Shown one piece after another: positions 8,568 through 15,198 of a stretch of DNA of 35,071 bases. Made by a program: the position numbers and the translations under genes. Position 1 is the stretch's first letter. Each line of letters starts with the position of its first letter. The DNA comes from JBCCBV01 sp039033855. Lineage in GTDB: Bacteria > Planctomycetota > Phycisphaerae > Phycisphaerales > Phycisphaeraceae. The notes below the pieces were generated by a model. It worked only from the letters and a program-made list of their open reading frames with translations. It did no database searches and had not been told where the DNA came from. The stretch spans positions 1 through 35,071 of the forward strand of contig JBCCBV010000025.1 in assembly GCA_039033855.1 (NCBI GenBank), written 5' to 3'.

Positions 8568-9188
8568 TCACGAACCGTTCGAAAGATCGTTCCCGCGGTA
8601 CCCGCGCAGCAGCGCCAACGCCGACGCCACCGCGTGGTCGATCATCGGCCCGGGCATCCCGCCCCGCCCCACCACGGCCACGCCGAACGCCAGCGTCAAC
8701 AACGTGTCGGCCAGACCGGCCGGGTCGACGTCCGCAGAGAGCTGCTTCTGATCCGCCGCGCGTCGCAGCGTTGCGGTGAGGGCACGCCGCAGCCGGGCCG
8801 TAAACGCTCGGGCCACCGCGTCGGGTGCCTGGGCGTCGGACCGGTCGCCTTGCGCCAGCGCCTGGGTGAACAAACAGCCGTCGTCGCGCGACGCCCCGGC
8901 GTGCCGCTTCCACCGGCGAACAAACGCCGCGACCGCTGCCAACGGGTCTTCGGCCGACTCAAGCTCCGCGATGATCGGGTCGTTGGCCGTGCACCCGTAC
9001 CGCTGCAGCGCCTCGCGATACAGGCCGGCCTTGTCGCCGAAGCGGTGGTACAGGCTCTGCACCGCAAGCCCTGTGGCACTGCACAACTCGGCCACGCTGA
9101 CCGCGTCGTAGCCGTCGCGCTTGAATAGCGTCGCGGCGGTGTCGAGCACCTTCGATTCGTCGAACTGGGGGGGGCGGCCGCGGGGCAT
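8568..9188 (-). CDS. TetR/AcrR-family transcriptional regulator
   Basis: A 206-residue protein. Residues about 10-55 form the TetR DNA-binding domain (VLDTAATLFKRDGYDAVSVA, then GLAVQSLYHRFGDKAGLY), whose YHRFGDK is the family signature at the end of the recognition helix. The remaining helices form the ligand and dimer domain, which is not conserved enough to suggest a ligand. The gene is divergent from an SDR oxidoreductase 139 bp away, a common pairing in which the repressor controls itself and the enzyme and is released by the enzyme's substrate or an electrophile. A palindrome at 9240-9255 is the likely operator. Confidence 0.93.
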   Translation of the reverse strand: MPRGRPPQFDESKVLDTAATLFKRDGYDAVSVAELCSATGLAVQSLYHRFGDKAGLYREALQRYGCTANDPIIAELESAEDPLAAVAAFVRRWKRHAGASRDDGCLFTQALAQGDRSDAQAPDAVARAFTARLRRALTATLRRAADQKQLSADVDPAGLADTLLTLAFGVAVVGRGGMPGPMIDHAVASALALLRGYRGNDLSNGS

Positions 9189-9239
9189 CCATGAATTTTA
9201 GATGATTTACTCCAAAAATCCAACCATGCGCTTTATTTT

Positions 9240-9255
9240 TAGAACGATCACTCTA
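9240..9255. promoter_or_regulatory. Candidate TetR-family operator (TAGA-N8-TCTA palindrome)
   Basis: TAGAACGATCACTCTA matches its own reverse complement at 12 of 16 positions, with perfect TAGA/TCTA ends and a GATC centre. The overall form recalls the TAGAC...GTCTA sites of NemR-like TetR regulators. It lies between the divergent tetR and SDR genes, 51 bp from the tetR start and 72 bp from the SDR start, in a locally AT-rich stretch (9190-9258) where both promoters should be. Confidence 0.55.
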
Positions 9256-9327
9256 CTATTGCCGGCGGGTCGCCCCAGCATGCGGCCCACCTGACCTTGA
9301 AACCGAACCCAACCCGGAGACCCCTTC

Positions 9328-10077
9328 ATGACTCAACTCCAAGGCAAGACGGCACTTGTGACCGGCGGCTCGCGCGGCATCGGCGCCGCCACCGCGAAGC
9401 GCCTCGCGGCCGAAGGCGCCCACGTCGCCGTCAACTACGCCGGCAGCCAGGGCCGGGCCGAGCAGGTTGTCGCCGACATCCAAGCGGCCGGGGGCAAGGC
9501 CTTCGCCGTGCAGGCCGACGTGTCCGATCCCGCCGCCGTCGCGTCGATGTTCGCCACCCTCGACCAACATTTCGACGGCAAGCTCGACATCCTCTACGCC
9601 AACGCGGGTGTCTACGAAATGGCGCCCATACAAGAGGCCGACCTGGCGCACTTTGATAAGACAATCGATATCAACGTCCGCGGCGTAATCGTCGTCATGC
9701 TCGAAGCCGTGAAACGGCTGCAGGACCACGGCCGTGTCGTCGTCACCGGCAGCACGTTGGGCGAGCGCGTGCCATTCCCCGCGCTGTCGGCCTACGCCAT
9801 GAGCAAGTCGGCCGTGCAAGGCCTGGTCCGCGGCTGGGCGCGCGACCTGGGCGCCCGCAACATCACGGTCAACTGCCTGCAGCCAGGGCCTATCGACACC
9901 GAGATGAACCCCGACTCCGACCAGAACCCCGGCGCCGACCCACAAAAGCAGATGGCCGCGATCCAGCGCTATGGCAAGCCCGAAGAGGTCGCCCAGGCCG
10001 TCGCCTTCCTCGCACGGCCCGAATCCGGTTTCATCACCGGCGGAACCGTCAACGTTGACGGCGGGATCTTCGTATGA
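9328..10077 (+). CDS. Short-chain dehydrogenase/reductase (SDR), 3-oxoacyl-ACP-reductase-like
   Basis: A 249-residue classical SDR. TGGSRGIGAATAKRL near residues 12-26 is the NAD(P)-binding glycine motif. YANAGVYE near 90 is the NAG motif. The catalytic tetrad is present, with Ser in VVTGSTLG (near 141) and Tyr/Lys in AYAMSKSA (near 154-158), and PGPIDTEMNP follows. The protein ends GGTVNVDGGIFV, as usual for FabG-like SDRs. The basic residue after the glycine motif (SRG) favours NADPH. A GGAG lies about 10 bases before the ATG. Its only partner is the divergent TetR regulator, which suggests an inducible reductase for a carbonyl compound rather than housekeeping fatty acid synthesis. The substrate is unknown. 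Confidence 0.92.
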   Translation: MTQLQGKTALVTGGSRGIGAATAKRLAAEGAHVAVNYAGSQGRAEQVVADIQAAGGKAFAVQADVSDPAAVASMFATLDQHFDGKLDILYANAGVYEMAPIQEADLAHFDKTIDINVRGVIVVMLEAVKRLQDHGRVVVTGSTLGERVPFPALSAYAMSKSAVQGLVRGWARDLGARNITVNCLQPGPIDTEMNPDSDQNPGADPQKQMAAIQRYGKPEEVAQAVAFLARPESGFITGGTVNVDGGIFV

Positions 10078-10149
10078 ATGCAGTCCCGGGCCATCCCGCG
10101 ATCGCGGACCCGATCGAGGCGCTACGTCCTCGCTACCGAAACCCGAGGG

Positions 10150-10467
10150 TTAAAACCTTTCCGATCGGCAGACCTCCACCGCGTCCAGGAACATGATGCC
10201 GGGGTTGTCGGCGAAGCACTCGTCGAGCACGCGCTTGGCGATGCGCTCGGCCGTGGCGCGGTCGGCAAGCACCACCTCGATCTTCACGTTGTCGAAGCCT
10301 TCCACCACCGTGGCCTGGTCGGACATCGAGTGCAGGTGGTGCAAGCCCTTGCCGCCGACCGACACCAGCGTGTAGCCCTTGGCGCCGCCGGCCTCGAGAA
10401 TGGCGCAGACCTGCGCGCTCAAAAAGTGTTCGGTGATGATCGTCAGCTTTGCCGCGGGGTGAAACAT
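10150..10467 (-). CDS. sbtB: PII-like regulator of SbtA (SbtB)
   Basis: A 105-residue protein. MFHPAAKLTIITEHFL at the N-terminus and AGGAKGYTLVSVGGKG are characteristic of the SbtB branch of the PII family. The T-loop region follows (HLHSMSDQ), then the ferredoxin-like core (VKIEVVLADRATAERIAKRV, GIMFLDAVEV). SbtB forms trimers that bind adenine nucleotides, including cAMP in cyanobacteria, and gate bicarbonate uptake by SbtA. It ends CRSERF, without the C-terminal CGPxGC redox loop seen in many cyanobacterial SbtB proteins. The ATG at 10467 was chosen over a start 54 bases upstream because a strong GGGAGG precedes it and the protein then aligns with family N-termini. It follows sbtA by 37 bp in the same operon. 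Confidence 0.85.
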   Translation of the reverse strand: MFHPAAKLTIITEHFLSAQVCAILEAGGAKGYTLVSVGGKGLHHLHSMSDQATVVEGFDNVKIEVVLADRATAERIAKRVLDECFADNPGIMFLDAVEVCRSERF

Positions 10468-10504
10468 GCCTGCGCCTCCCAACCCATGAATTGCGAAACA
10501 ACCG

Positions 10505-11542
10505 CTAGAGCCCGAACACAACCTTCGCCAGCGCCGCGTACATCGGGATGCAGATCGCGATCGCCACCGGCGTGCCCACGCTGGTCGACGCGCTGATGTA
10601 CGACGACGGGTTCGCCCAAGGGATGCCGCCCCGGATCGTCGGCGGGCCTGAAATATCCGAGTTCGAGCACGCGATCACCGCCAGGATCACCACGCCCCCC
10701 GGGCTGAACCCCACCCACAGGTGCGCCAGGTAGCCCAGGCCAAATGCCGCCAAACCGTGCAGGATTGGGCCGAAAAACGCGTAGATCGCGAACCAGTGCG
10801 CCACCTGCTTGAGCTCTTTGAGCCGCGACCACGCTTCCATCCCCATGATGAGCATGAGGATCGACAGCAGCCCGCGGAACACCGGCTCGTAGAAGCTCTC
10901 GAGCACCCGCTCCGGCCGGGCGAGCAAGCCCAACAGCAACCCCAGCAGCATCGCCGACAGCGCCGAGCCGCGGAGGCTCTCTTTCACGATGCCCCACTTG
11001 CTGACGCGCTTGGCCGGTCCGGGTTTGGCCTGGCCGGGCTTAGATTGATCAGACTTGGACTTCTCGCGGTGCACGTTGGCGAGCACGATGGCCAGGATCA
11101 GCGCCGGGATGTCCATGAACGGGTAGAGCGCCGGCGCCCAGGCCTCGTAGACGATGTCTTGCTCTTCGAGCATGACGATCGCCGCGGCCAGTGTCGATGC
11201 GCTGACCGCGCCGAACAGGCCGGCCGTCGCGATGCCATCCGCGCGCTTCACGCTCGGCAGCCGTGCGAACAAGGCGTTGCCGATGACCACAATCAGCACG
11301 CCGACGACCACCGAGAACAGCGCGGGCAGGAGCATCGACGTGAGCTCGGCGCCGCGGATCTCGATGCCGCCCTTCATGCCGATCTTCATCAGCAGCACGA
11401 ACACGATGAACTGATAGATGGCGCTGGGGATCGCCAGTTTGCTGCCGAGCGCCGCGAGCAACGCCCCGCCGATGAGGAACGACAGCGTCGGCGATTGCAG
11501 CTGCGCAACGAACTGACTCAGGAAATCGACGACGGCTTGCAT
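10505..11542 (-). CDS. sbtA: Sodium-dependent bicarbonate transporter SbtA
   Basis: A 345-residue protein of the SbtA family (formerly DUF897), in two halves of five membrane helices each. The first half opens with LSQFVAQLQSPTLSFLIGG, a highly conserved SbtA segment, and includes FGAVSASTLAAAIVMLE. The halves are joined by a basic cytoplasmic loop (around HREKSKSDQSKPGQAKPG), and the second half contains SNSDISGPPTIRGGIPWANP, the typical C-terminal motif. It imports HCO3- together with Na+. The ATG at 11542 has a good GAGGTG about 9 bases upstream; the frame remains open further upstream only through low-complexity repeats. It is co-transcribed with sbtB. In a presumed heterotroph it would supply bicarbonate for carboxylases rather than a carboxysome. 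Confidence 0.9.
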   Translation of the reverse strand: MQAVVDFLSQFVAQLQSPTLSFLIGGALLAALGSKLAIPSAIYQFIVFVLLMKIGMKGGIEIRGAELTSMLLPALFSVVVGVLIVVIGNALFARLPSVKRADGIATAGLFGAVSASTLAAAIVMLEEQDIVYEAWAPALYPFMDIPALILAIVLANVHREKSKSDQSKPGQAKPGPAKRVSKWGIVKESLRGSALSAMLLGLLLGLLARPERVLESFYEPVFRGLLSILMLIMGMEAWSRLKELKQVAHWFAIYAFFGPILHGLAAFGLGYLAHLWVGFSPGGVVILAVIACSNSDISGPPTIRGGIPWANPSSYISASTSVGTPVAIAICIPMYAALAKVVFGL

Positions 11543-11604
11543 AACCCGACCCACCTCTTCACGCGTCGACCCGAGCAACACCCCGGAGGCCCCGCTCCCG
11601 GAGC

Positions 11605-11670
11605 CCCCCCGGAGCACCCCCGGAGCACCCCCGGAGCACCCCCGGATACCGCGGATGCCGCGGATGCCGC
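11605..11670. repeat. Two adjacent short tandem repeats in the sbtA leader
   Basis: About four copies of an 11-bp unit (CCCCCGGAGCA, the last degenerate) at 11605-11646 run directly into three copies of a 9-bp unit (GGATGCCGC, the first GGATACCGC) ending near 11670. They lie 63-128 bp upstream of the sbtA start, so they would be in the mRNA leader or promoter. Such arrays are prone to slipped-strand copy-number change. Confidence 0.7.
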
Positions 11671-11882
11671 AGCGCTTGCAGACCCCGGCGGGTCTCCGAC
11701 CGGCTCCCGACACGGGTCGCCGGCCTCAGGCCACACCGGCCCAGCGCGAACAGCATGCACATCGGGGGCGTGCCCGCAAACTCGCAAAACGGGGCCCGTG
11801 GCCGCTCCCGCGTTTCGCACAACGGCGGAGACTTGCTATCGCATGGCTCGGCCGTGGAAGCGCGACCCGCGGCACACCTGAT

Positions 11883-11900
11883 TTTCAGTTTTGACTGAAA
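11883..11900. promoter_or_regulatory. Inverted repeat with overlapping TTGACT -35-like box
   Basis: TTTCAGT and ACTGAAA are perfect 7-bp arms around TTTG. Within it, TTGACT at 11891-11896 is close to a consensus -35 box for mqnC, with TGTAGC at 11914-11919 as a poor -10 after 17 bp. An alternative -10, TAAACT at 11939-11944, lies only 6 bp before the mqnC ATG and would give a nearly leaderless message. The repeat could be an operator serving mqnC, sbtA or both. Confidence 0.4.
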
Positions 11901-11950
11901 TATCCGTCGGGGCTGTAGCCCGGCCCGAACCGGCCCACTAAACTCCCCCC

Positions 11951-13513
11951 ATGGCCGATCCCGCCGTCCATTCCGCACAAGCCGCTCCGGAACTCGCCCC
12001 AGCCGGTTCAGCGGCCACGCTTCCTTCTATAGAGCCCGCTTCTACAGATGAGGCCGCCAACCGACTGGCCGACGACCTGGGCATGCACGACGTCGTGGCC
12101 GGCCGACGCCGGCTCGAACCCGCCGAGGCCCTGCGTCTACTGAATGAAGCCCCGCTGCCCGCCCTGGGCCGATGGGCCACCGCGATGGCCGAGCGCATCC
12201 ACGGCCCGATCGGGTCGCCGCGCACTTACGTTATCGACCGCAACATCAACTACACCAACGTCTGCTCGGCCCACTGCACGTTCTGCGCGTTCCGCCGCGA
12301 CGAGACCGACCACGACGCCTACGTGCTCACCCGCGACCAGCTCCGCGCAAAAGTCCAAGAGCTCGTCGACGTCGGCGGAACCCAAGTCCTCCTCCAAGGC
12401 GGCATGCACCCCAGACTCGGTCTCGATTTCTACCTCGACATGCTGCGCGGCTTGAAGCAAGACTTCCCGCAAGTGCATCTGCACGCGTTCAGCCCGCCGG
12501 AGGTCGTGGAGTTTGTCGCGGTGCTCGACCTGCCCGGCCACCCGACCACCGAGCCGAACCAGAGCCACACCCTTGCGCACGACGCGTGGATCGCCAAGCT
12601 CACGGCCGTGCTGTCCACCCTGCGCGACGCCGGCCTGGCCAGCATCCCCGGCGGCGGCGGCGAGATCTTCGGCCACCACGTCCGCAGGCGCATCGGCTTG
12701 GGCAAAGCGACCGCCCAGCAGTGGCTCGACGTGCTCCGCGTCGCCCACCGTGTGGGCCTGAACACCAGCACCACCATGATGTTTGGCCATATCGAAGGCC
12801 TGGCCGACCGGATCGACCACATGGCCCGGGTGCGCGATCTTCAGGACGAAGCCCTCGGCGAGAACCGGCCCGGCCGGGTCATGGCGTTCATCAGTTGGCC
12901 CTTCCAGCCCGACCACACCCCGCTTGGCGACCTTCCACGTTTCGACCCCGACCACCCAGACGCCGTTGCTGGACAATCTCGCTTTCCCGGGGACGTGCTC
13001 GCCGAAGCGGTGTTCGAGGGTCGGGTCGACCCGTTCGACAAGAAGCAGTGCGGCCAGTGCGCCCCCCGGGCCGGCAAGGTGCTCCGCCTGGCTGGCGCCG
13101 CCGAGTACCTGCGCACGCAAGCGGTCAGCCGTTTGTTCCTCGACAACGTGCACAGCATCGGCGCCTCGTGGGTCACCATGGGCCCGCGCATCGGCCAACT
13201 CGGGCTCCGTTTCGGTGCCAGCGATATGGGCAGCGTGATGATGGAAGAGAACGTCGTTTCCGCCGCCGGCACGACGTATTGCCTGGACGAGGCCATGCTC
13301 TGCCGGCTGATCCGCGACGCCGGCTATCTGCCCGCCCAGCGGGACAACGCCTACCGCATCCTCAAGACGCACCCAGCCGGCGACCCCGCCTCACCCGACC
13401 TCGCGGTCGAAGACTGGTCGACGCTTCGCCCCGGCAAAGCCGACCAAGCCCCGACCGAGGCGCCCGCCGTCGCCCTGACCGTCGGCGTATCCGCCGAATC
13501 CCCCCAGGCCTGA
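11951..13513 (+). CDS. mqnC: Cyclic dehypoxanthinyl futalosine synthase (radical SAM), with insertion
   Basis: A 520-residue radical SAM enzyme of the futalosine route to menaquinone. RNINYTNVC precedes the cluster motif CSAHCTFC (Cys105, 109 and 112, a CX3CX2C), which fits MqnC better than MqnE. Further MqnC segments are LLQGGMHP, HLHAFSPPE, IPGGGGEIF, TTMMFGHIEG, FISWPFQPDHT, ASWVTMGPRIGQ and FGASDMGSVMMEENVVSAAG. MqnC is normally about 360-380 residues. Here there is about 45 extra residues at the N-terminus, about 50 inserted between FISWPFQPDHTPLG and the helix AAEYLRTQAVSRL (residues about 325-378, containing CGQC at 367-370), and a 45-residue Ala/Pro-rich tail. There is no clear Shine-Dalgarno. 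No other mqn genes are in the window. Confidence 0.88.
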   Translation: MADPAVHSAQAAPELAPAGSAATLPSIEPASTDEAANRLADDLGMHDVVAGRRRLEPAEALRLLNEAPLPALGRWATAMAERIHGPIGSPRTYVIDRNINYTNVCSAHCTFCAFRRDETDHDAYVLTRDQLRAKVQELVDVGGTQVLLQGGMHPRLGLDFYLDMLRGLKQDFPQVHLHAFSPPEVVEFVAVLDLPGHPTTEPNQSHTLAHDAWIAKLTAVLSTLRDAGLASIPGGGGEIFGHHVRRRIGLGKATAQQWLDVLRVAHRVGLNTSTTMMFGHIEGLADRIDHMARVRDLQDEALGENRPGRVMAFISWPFQPDHTPLGDLPRFDPDHPDAVAGQSRFPGDVLAEAVFEGRVDPFDKKQCGQCAPRAGKVLRLAGAAEYLRTQAVSRLFLDNVHSIGASWVTMGPRIGQLGLRFGASDMGSVMMEENVVSAAGTTYCLDEAMLCRLIRDAGYLPAQRDNAYRILKTHPAGDPASPDLAVEDWSTLRPGKADQAPTEAPAVALTVGVSAESPQA

Positions 13514-14027
13514 ACCGCGCAAACGCGCCGTGCAACGAAGCCCTAGCGCTAGCGCTGCTGAGCACGACACCGCGCGCCATACAGCTAGCCCCGCGCTCGC
13601 GGCCGTCGCAATTGCCACATCACATATCCGGCATGCGCCGCTGACCAAGTTCTCGCATTTGCGAGAGGTCACTGCCGCGTTAGCTGCGCGCTAAGCGAAG
13701 GCCGTTTCGCAATGTTTCCACCCGAGTGCGCCTGCTTATCGAGGCGCACGACGCTCTGCTGCGCACACAGAGTGAGGCGAACCACACGGCATAAGCCCAT
13801 AGACGCTTTCAAAAGCAGGGCTTGCAGCAATCCCGCCTGGCGCCGTGGTTTCTTCGCCTTCTAACACCAACCCGCGTGCTTCTTCGGGCATGATCCCGCC
13901 ACCGAAGAGGACCGCTATGCCTCCCTCCCGCCCCGCCGTCGCTTGCACGGCCGCACTCGGTCGCCCACCCAAGTCCACAACCCCGTCGCGCCGTGCGCGA
14001 TACCTGACACCCCCCACGCAGACCGCC
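13514..14027. other. 514-bp non-coding stretch between mqnC and the prepilin gene
   Basis: I see no credible gene here. It holds a 12-bp perfect palindrome AGCGCTAGCGCT (13545-13556) and a short hairpin TCTCGC-ATTT-GCGAGA (13651-13666) without a T-run. From 13845 the frame is open into the prepilin gene, but its product there is Pro/Ser/Arg-rich and has no start signal, so it is more likely leader. A longer frame on the minus strand (to 14164) overlaps the prepilin gene and is a shadow. Confidence 0.55.
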
Positions 14028-15101
14028 ATGACCCAACCGATCCGCCGTACCCGTCGCTCCGCGTTCACCCTGATCGAACTGCTGGTCGTGATCGCGATCA
14101 TCGCGCTGCTGATCGGCATCCTGCTGCCCGTGCTGGGCTCGGCCCGGAGCGAAGCGCGGACCATTCAATGCGCCAGCAACATGCGACAAACGGCCACGGC
14201 CATGACGACGTACACCGTCGATTACGCCGGCTATCTGCCGTCTTCTTACATCTATCCCGAAACGTCTTGGAACGGCGACTTTGCCACGGCCGGCAGCTAC
14301 CGCTGGTCGCAAATCCAATCCGGGTCCAACCCTCCAGAAGGCTACGTCCACTGGTCCTACCCGCTGTTTGGCGATGGCAACGCACCGATCGACGGCTTCC
14401 AGTGCCCGCAGATGGAGTTCGGCGGGATGCCGCCGACCAACCCGGATGCCGAGACCGAAAGCCTGTTCTCCGGCGTGCCCGGTTTCACCGGCCCGGCCAG
14501 CGGCGGCACGGTGGACCGCCAGGTGCCGGTCGTCGCCTTCGCCGGCAACGAAATGGTCATCCCCCGCAACAAGTTCACGCCCACCGGGCCTACCGCTCGC
14601 AAACAGCGGCTGGTGCTCGCGGAAGAAGTCAACGGCAACCCGATCGCCTTTACCGAATACCTCGACAACGTCACGCAGTTGCTTGACCCCGCGGGGTTCA
14701 GCAAGGCGCACCGCCCGATCAACCCGGTCGTGAACCTGTTCGGCGGCGACAACAACGCGGTCGGCTACGCCGCCAACCAACCCATCCTCTGGCTGGGCGA
14801 CGCGGGCACACCCTTCGGGCTCAACGACTACGACGAGCTCATCAACAACAACTCTCCGGGCGCGAACGCCGCCCGCCCCATCAATCTCGTCGGACGGCAC
14901 CACCCAGGTTCAGGCAACGACGGCGGCGTCGGCGGCGGCACGACCAACTTCACCCGCACCGACGGCAGCACCTTCCGCGACACCGTCTACAACGCCACCG
15001 CCGACAAGGAGTGGGGCGACACGTTCTATTCGCTGGACACCACCGGCGCCGGCGGAAACGCCGAGGCCAAGCTCGAATTTGCCGACTGGCCAGGCAACTA
15101 A
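14028..15101 (+). CDS. Prepilin-type protein (pseudopilin-like, H-X9-DG type)
   Basis: A 357-residue protein with a class III prepilin signal. A basic leader (RRTRRSA) is cut before FTLIELLVVIAIIALLIGIL, with the conserved Glu at position +5 of the mature protein, then the long hydrophobic N-terminal helix and ASNMRQ. The C-terminal part contains a GRHHPGSGNDGG stretch and a later TDGS, recalling the H-X9-DG domain of the large prepilin-like families of Planctomycetes. These proteins are processed by PilD-like peptidase and assembled by, or anchored near, type II secretion/pilus machinery; individual functions are unknown. The ATG at 14028 was chosen to give a normal short leader. The PstS-like PEP-CTERM gene begins 97 bp downstream, so the two may be expressed together. 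Confidence 0.85.
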   Translation: MTQPIRRTRRSAFTLIELLVVIAIIALLIGILLPVLGSARSEARTIQCASNMRQTATAMTTYTVDYAGYLPSSYIYPETSWNGDFATAGSYRWSQIQSGSNPPEGYVHWSYPLFGDGNAPIDGFQCPQMEFGGMPPTNPDAETESLFSGVPGFTGPASGGTVDRQVPVVAFAGNEMVIPRNKFTPTGPTARKQRLVLAEEVNGNPIAFTEYLDNVTQLLDPAGFSKAHRPINPVVNLFGGDNNAVGYAANQPILWLGDAGTPFGLNDYDELINNNSPGANAARPINLVGRHHPGSGNDGGVGGGTTNFTRTDGSTFRDTVYNATADKEWGDTFYSLDTTGAGGNAEAKLEFADWPGN

Positions 15102-15198
15102 GCGAGCACGCCGCGCTCGAACGGCGCCATGAAAGACACAAACCGCAGCGCCCCGCGTTGGGGCCTGCAACTCACCCATCGCTTTGGAGGATTGAGCC

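Larger units (their letters stand above)
11543..11950. other. 408-bp gap between divergent sbtA and mqnC
   Basis: There is no convincing gene here. On the sbtA side it holds GC-rich tandem repeats (11605-11670). On the mqnC side it holds an AT-rich inverted repeat (11883-11900) and promoter-like elements. Reading frames that cross it on either strand (for example Gly/Arg-rich or Pro/Ala-rich products) are low-complexity and lack start signals. Confidence 0.6.

Noticed and set aside
10096..10107. Perfect palindrome CCGCGATCGCGG between the convergent SDR and sbtB genes, considered as a terminator
   Set aside because: It has no loop and no T-run on either strand; in GC-rich DNA such a dyad is likely by chance.
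10721..11881. A 386-codon plus-strand frame rich in Arg, Gln and His
   Set aside because: It is antisense to sbtA, which has clear membrane helices and family motifs.
13809..14903. A 364-codon minus-strand frame
   Set aside because: It is antisense to the prepilin gene and its leader; no domain, composition biased.
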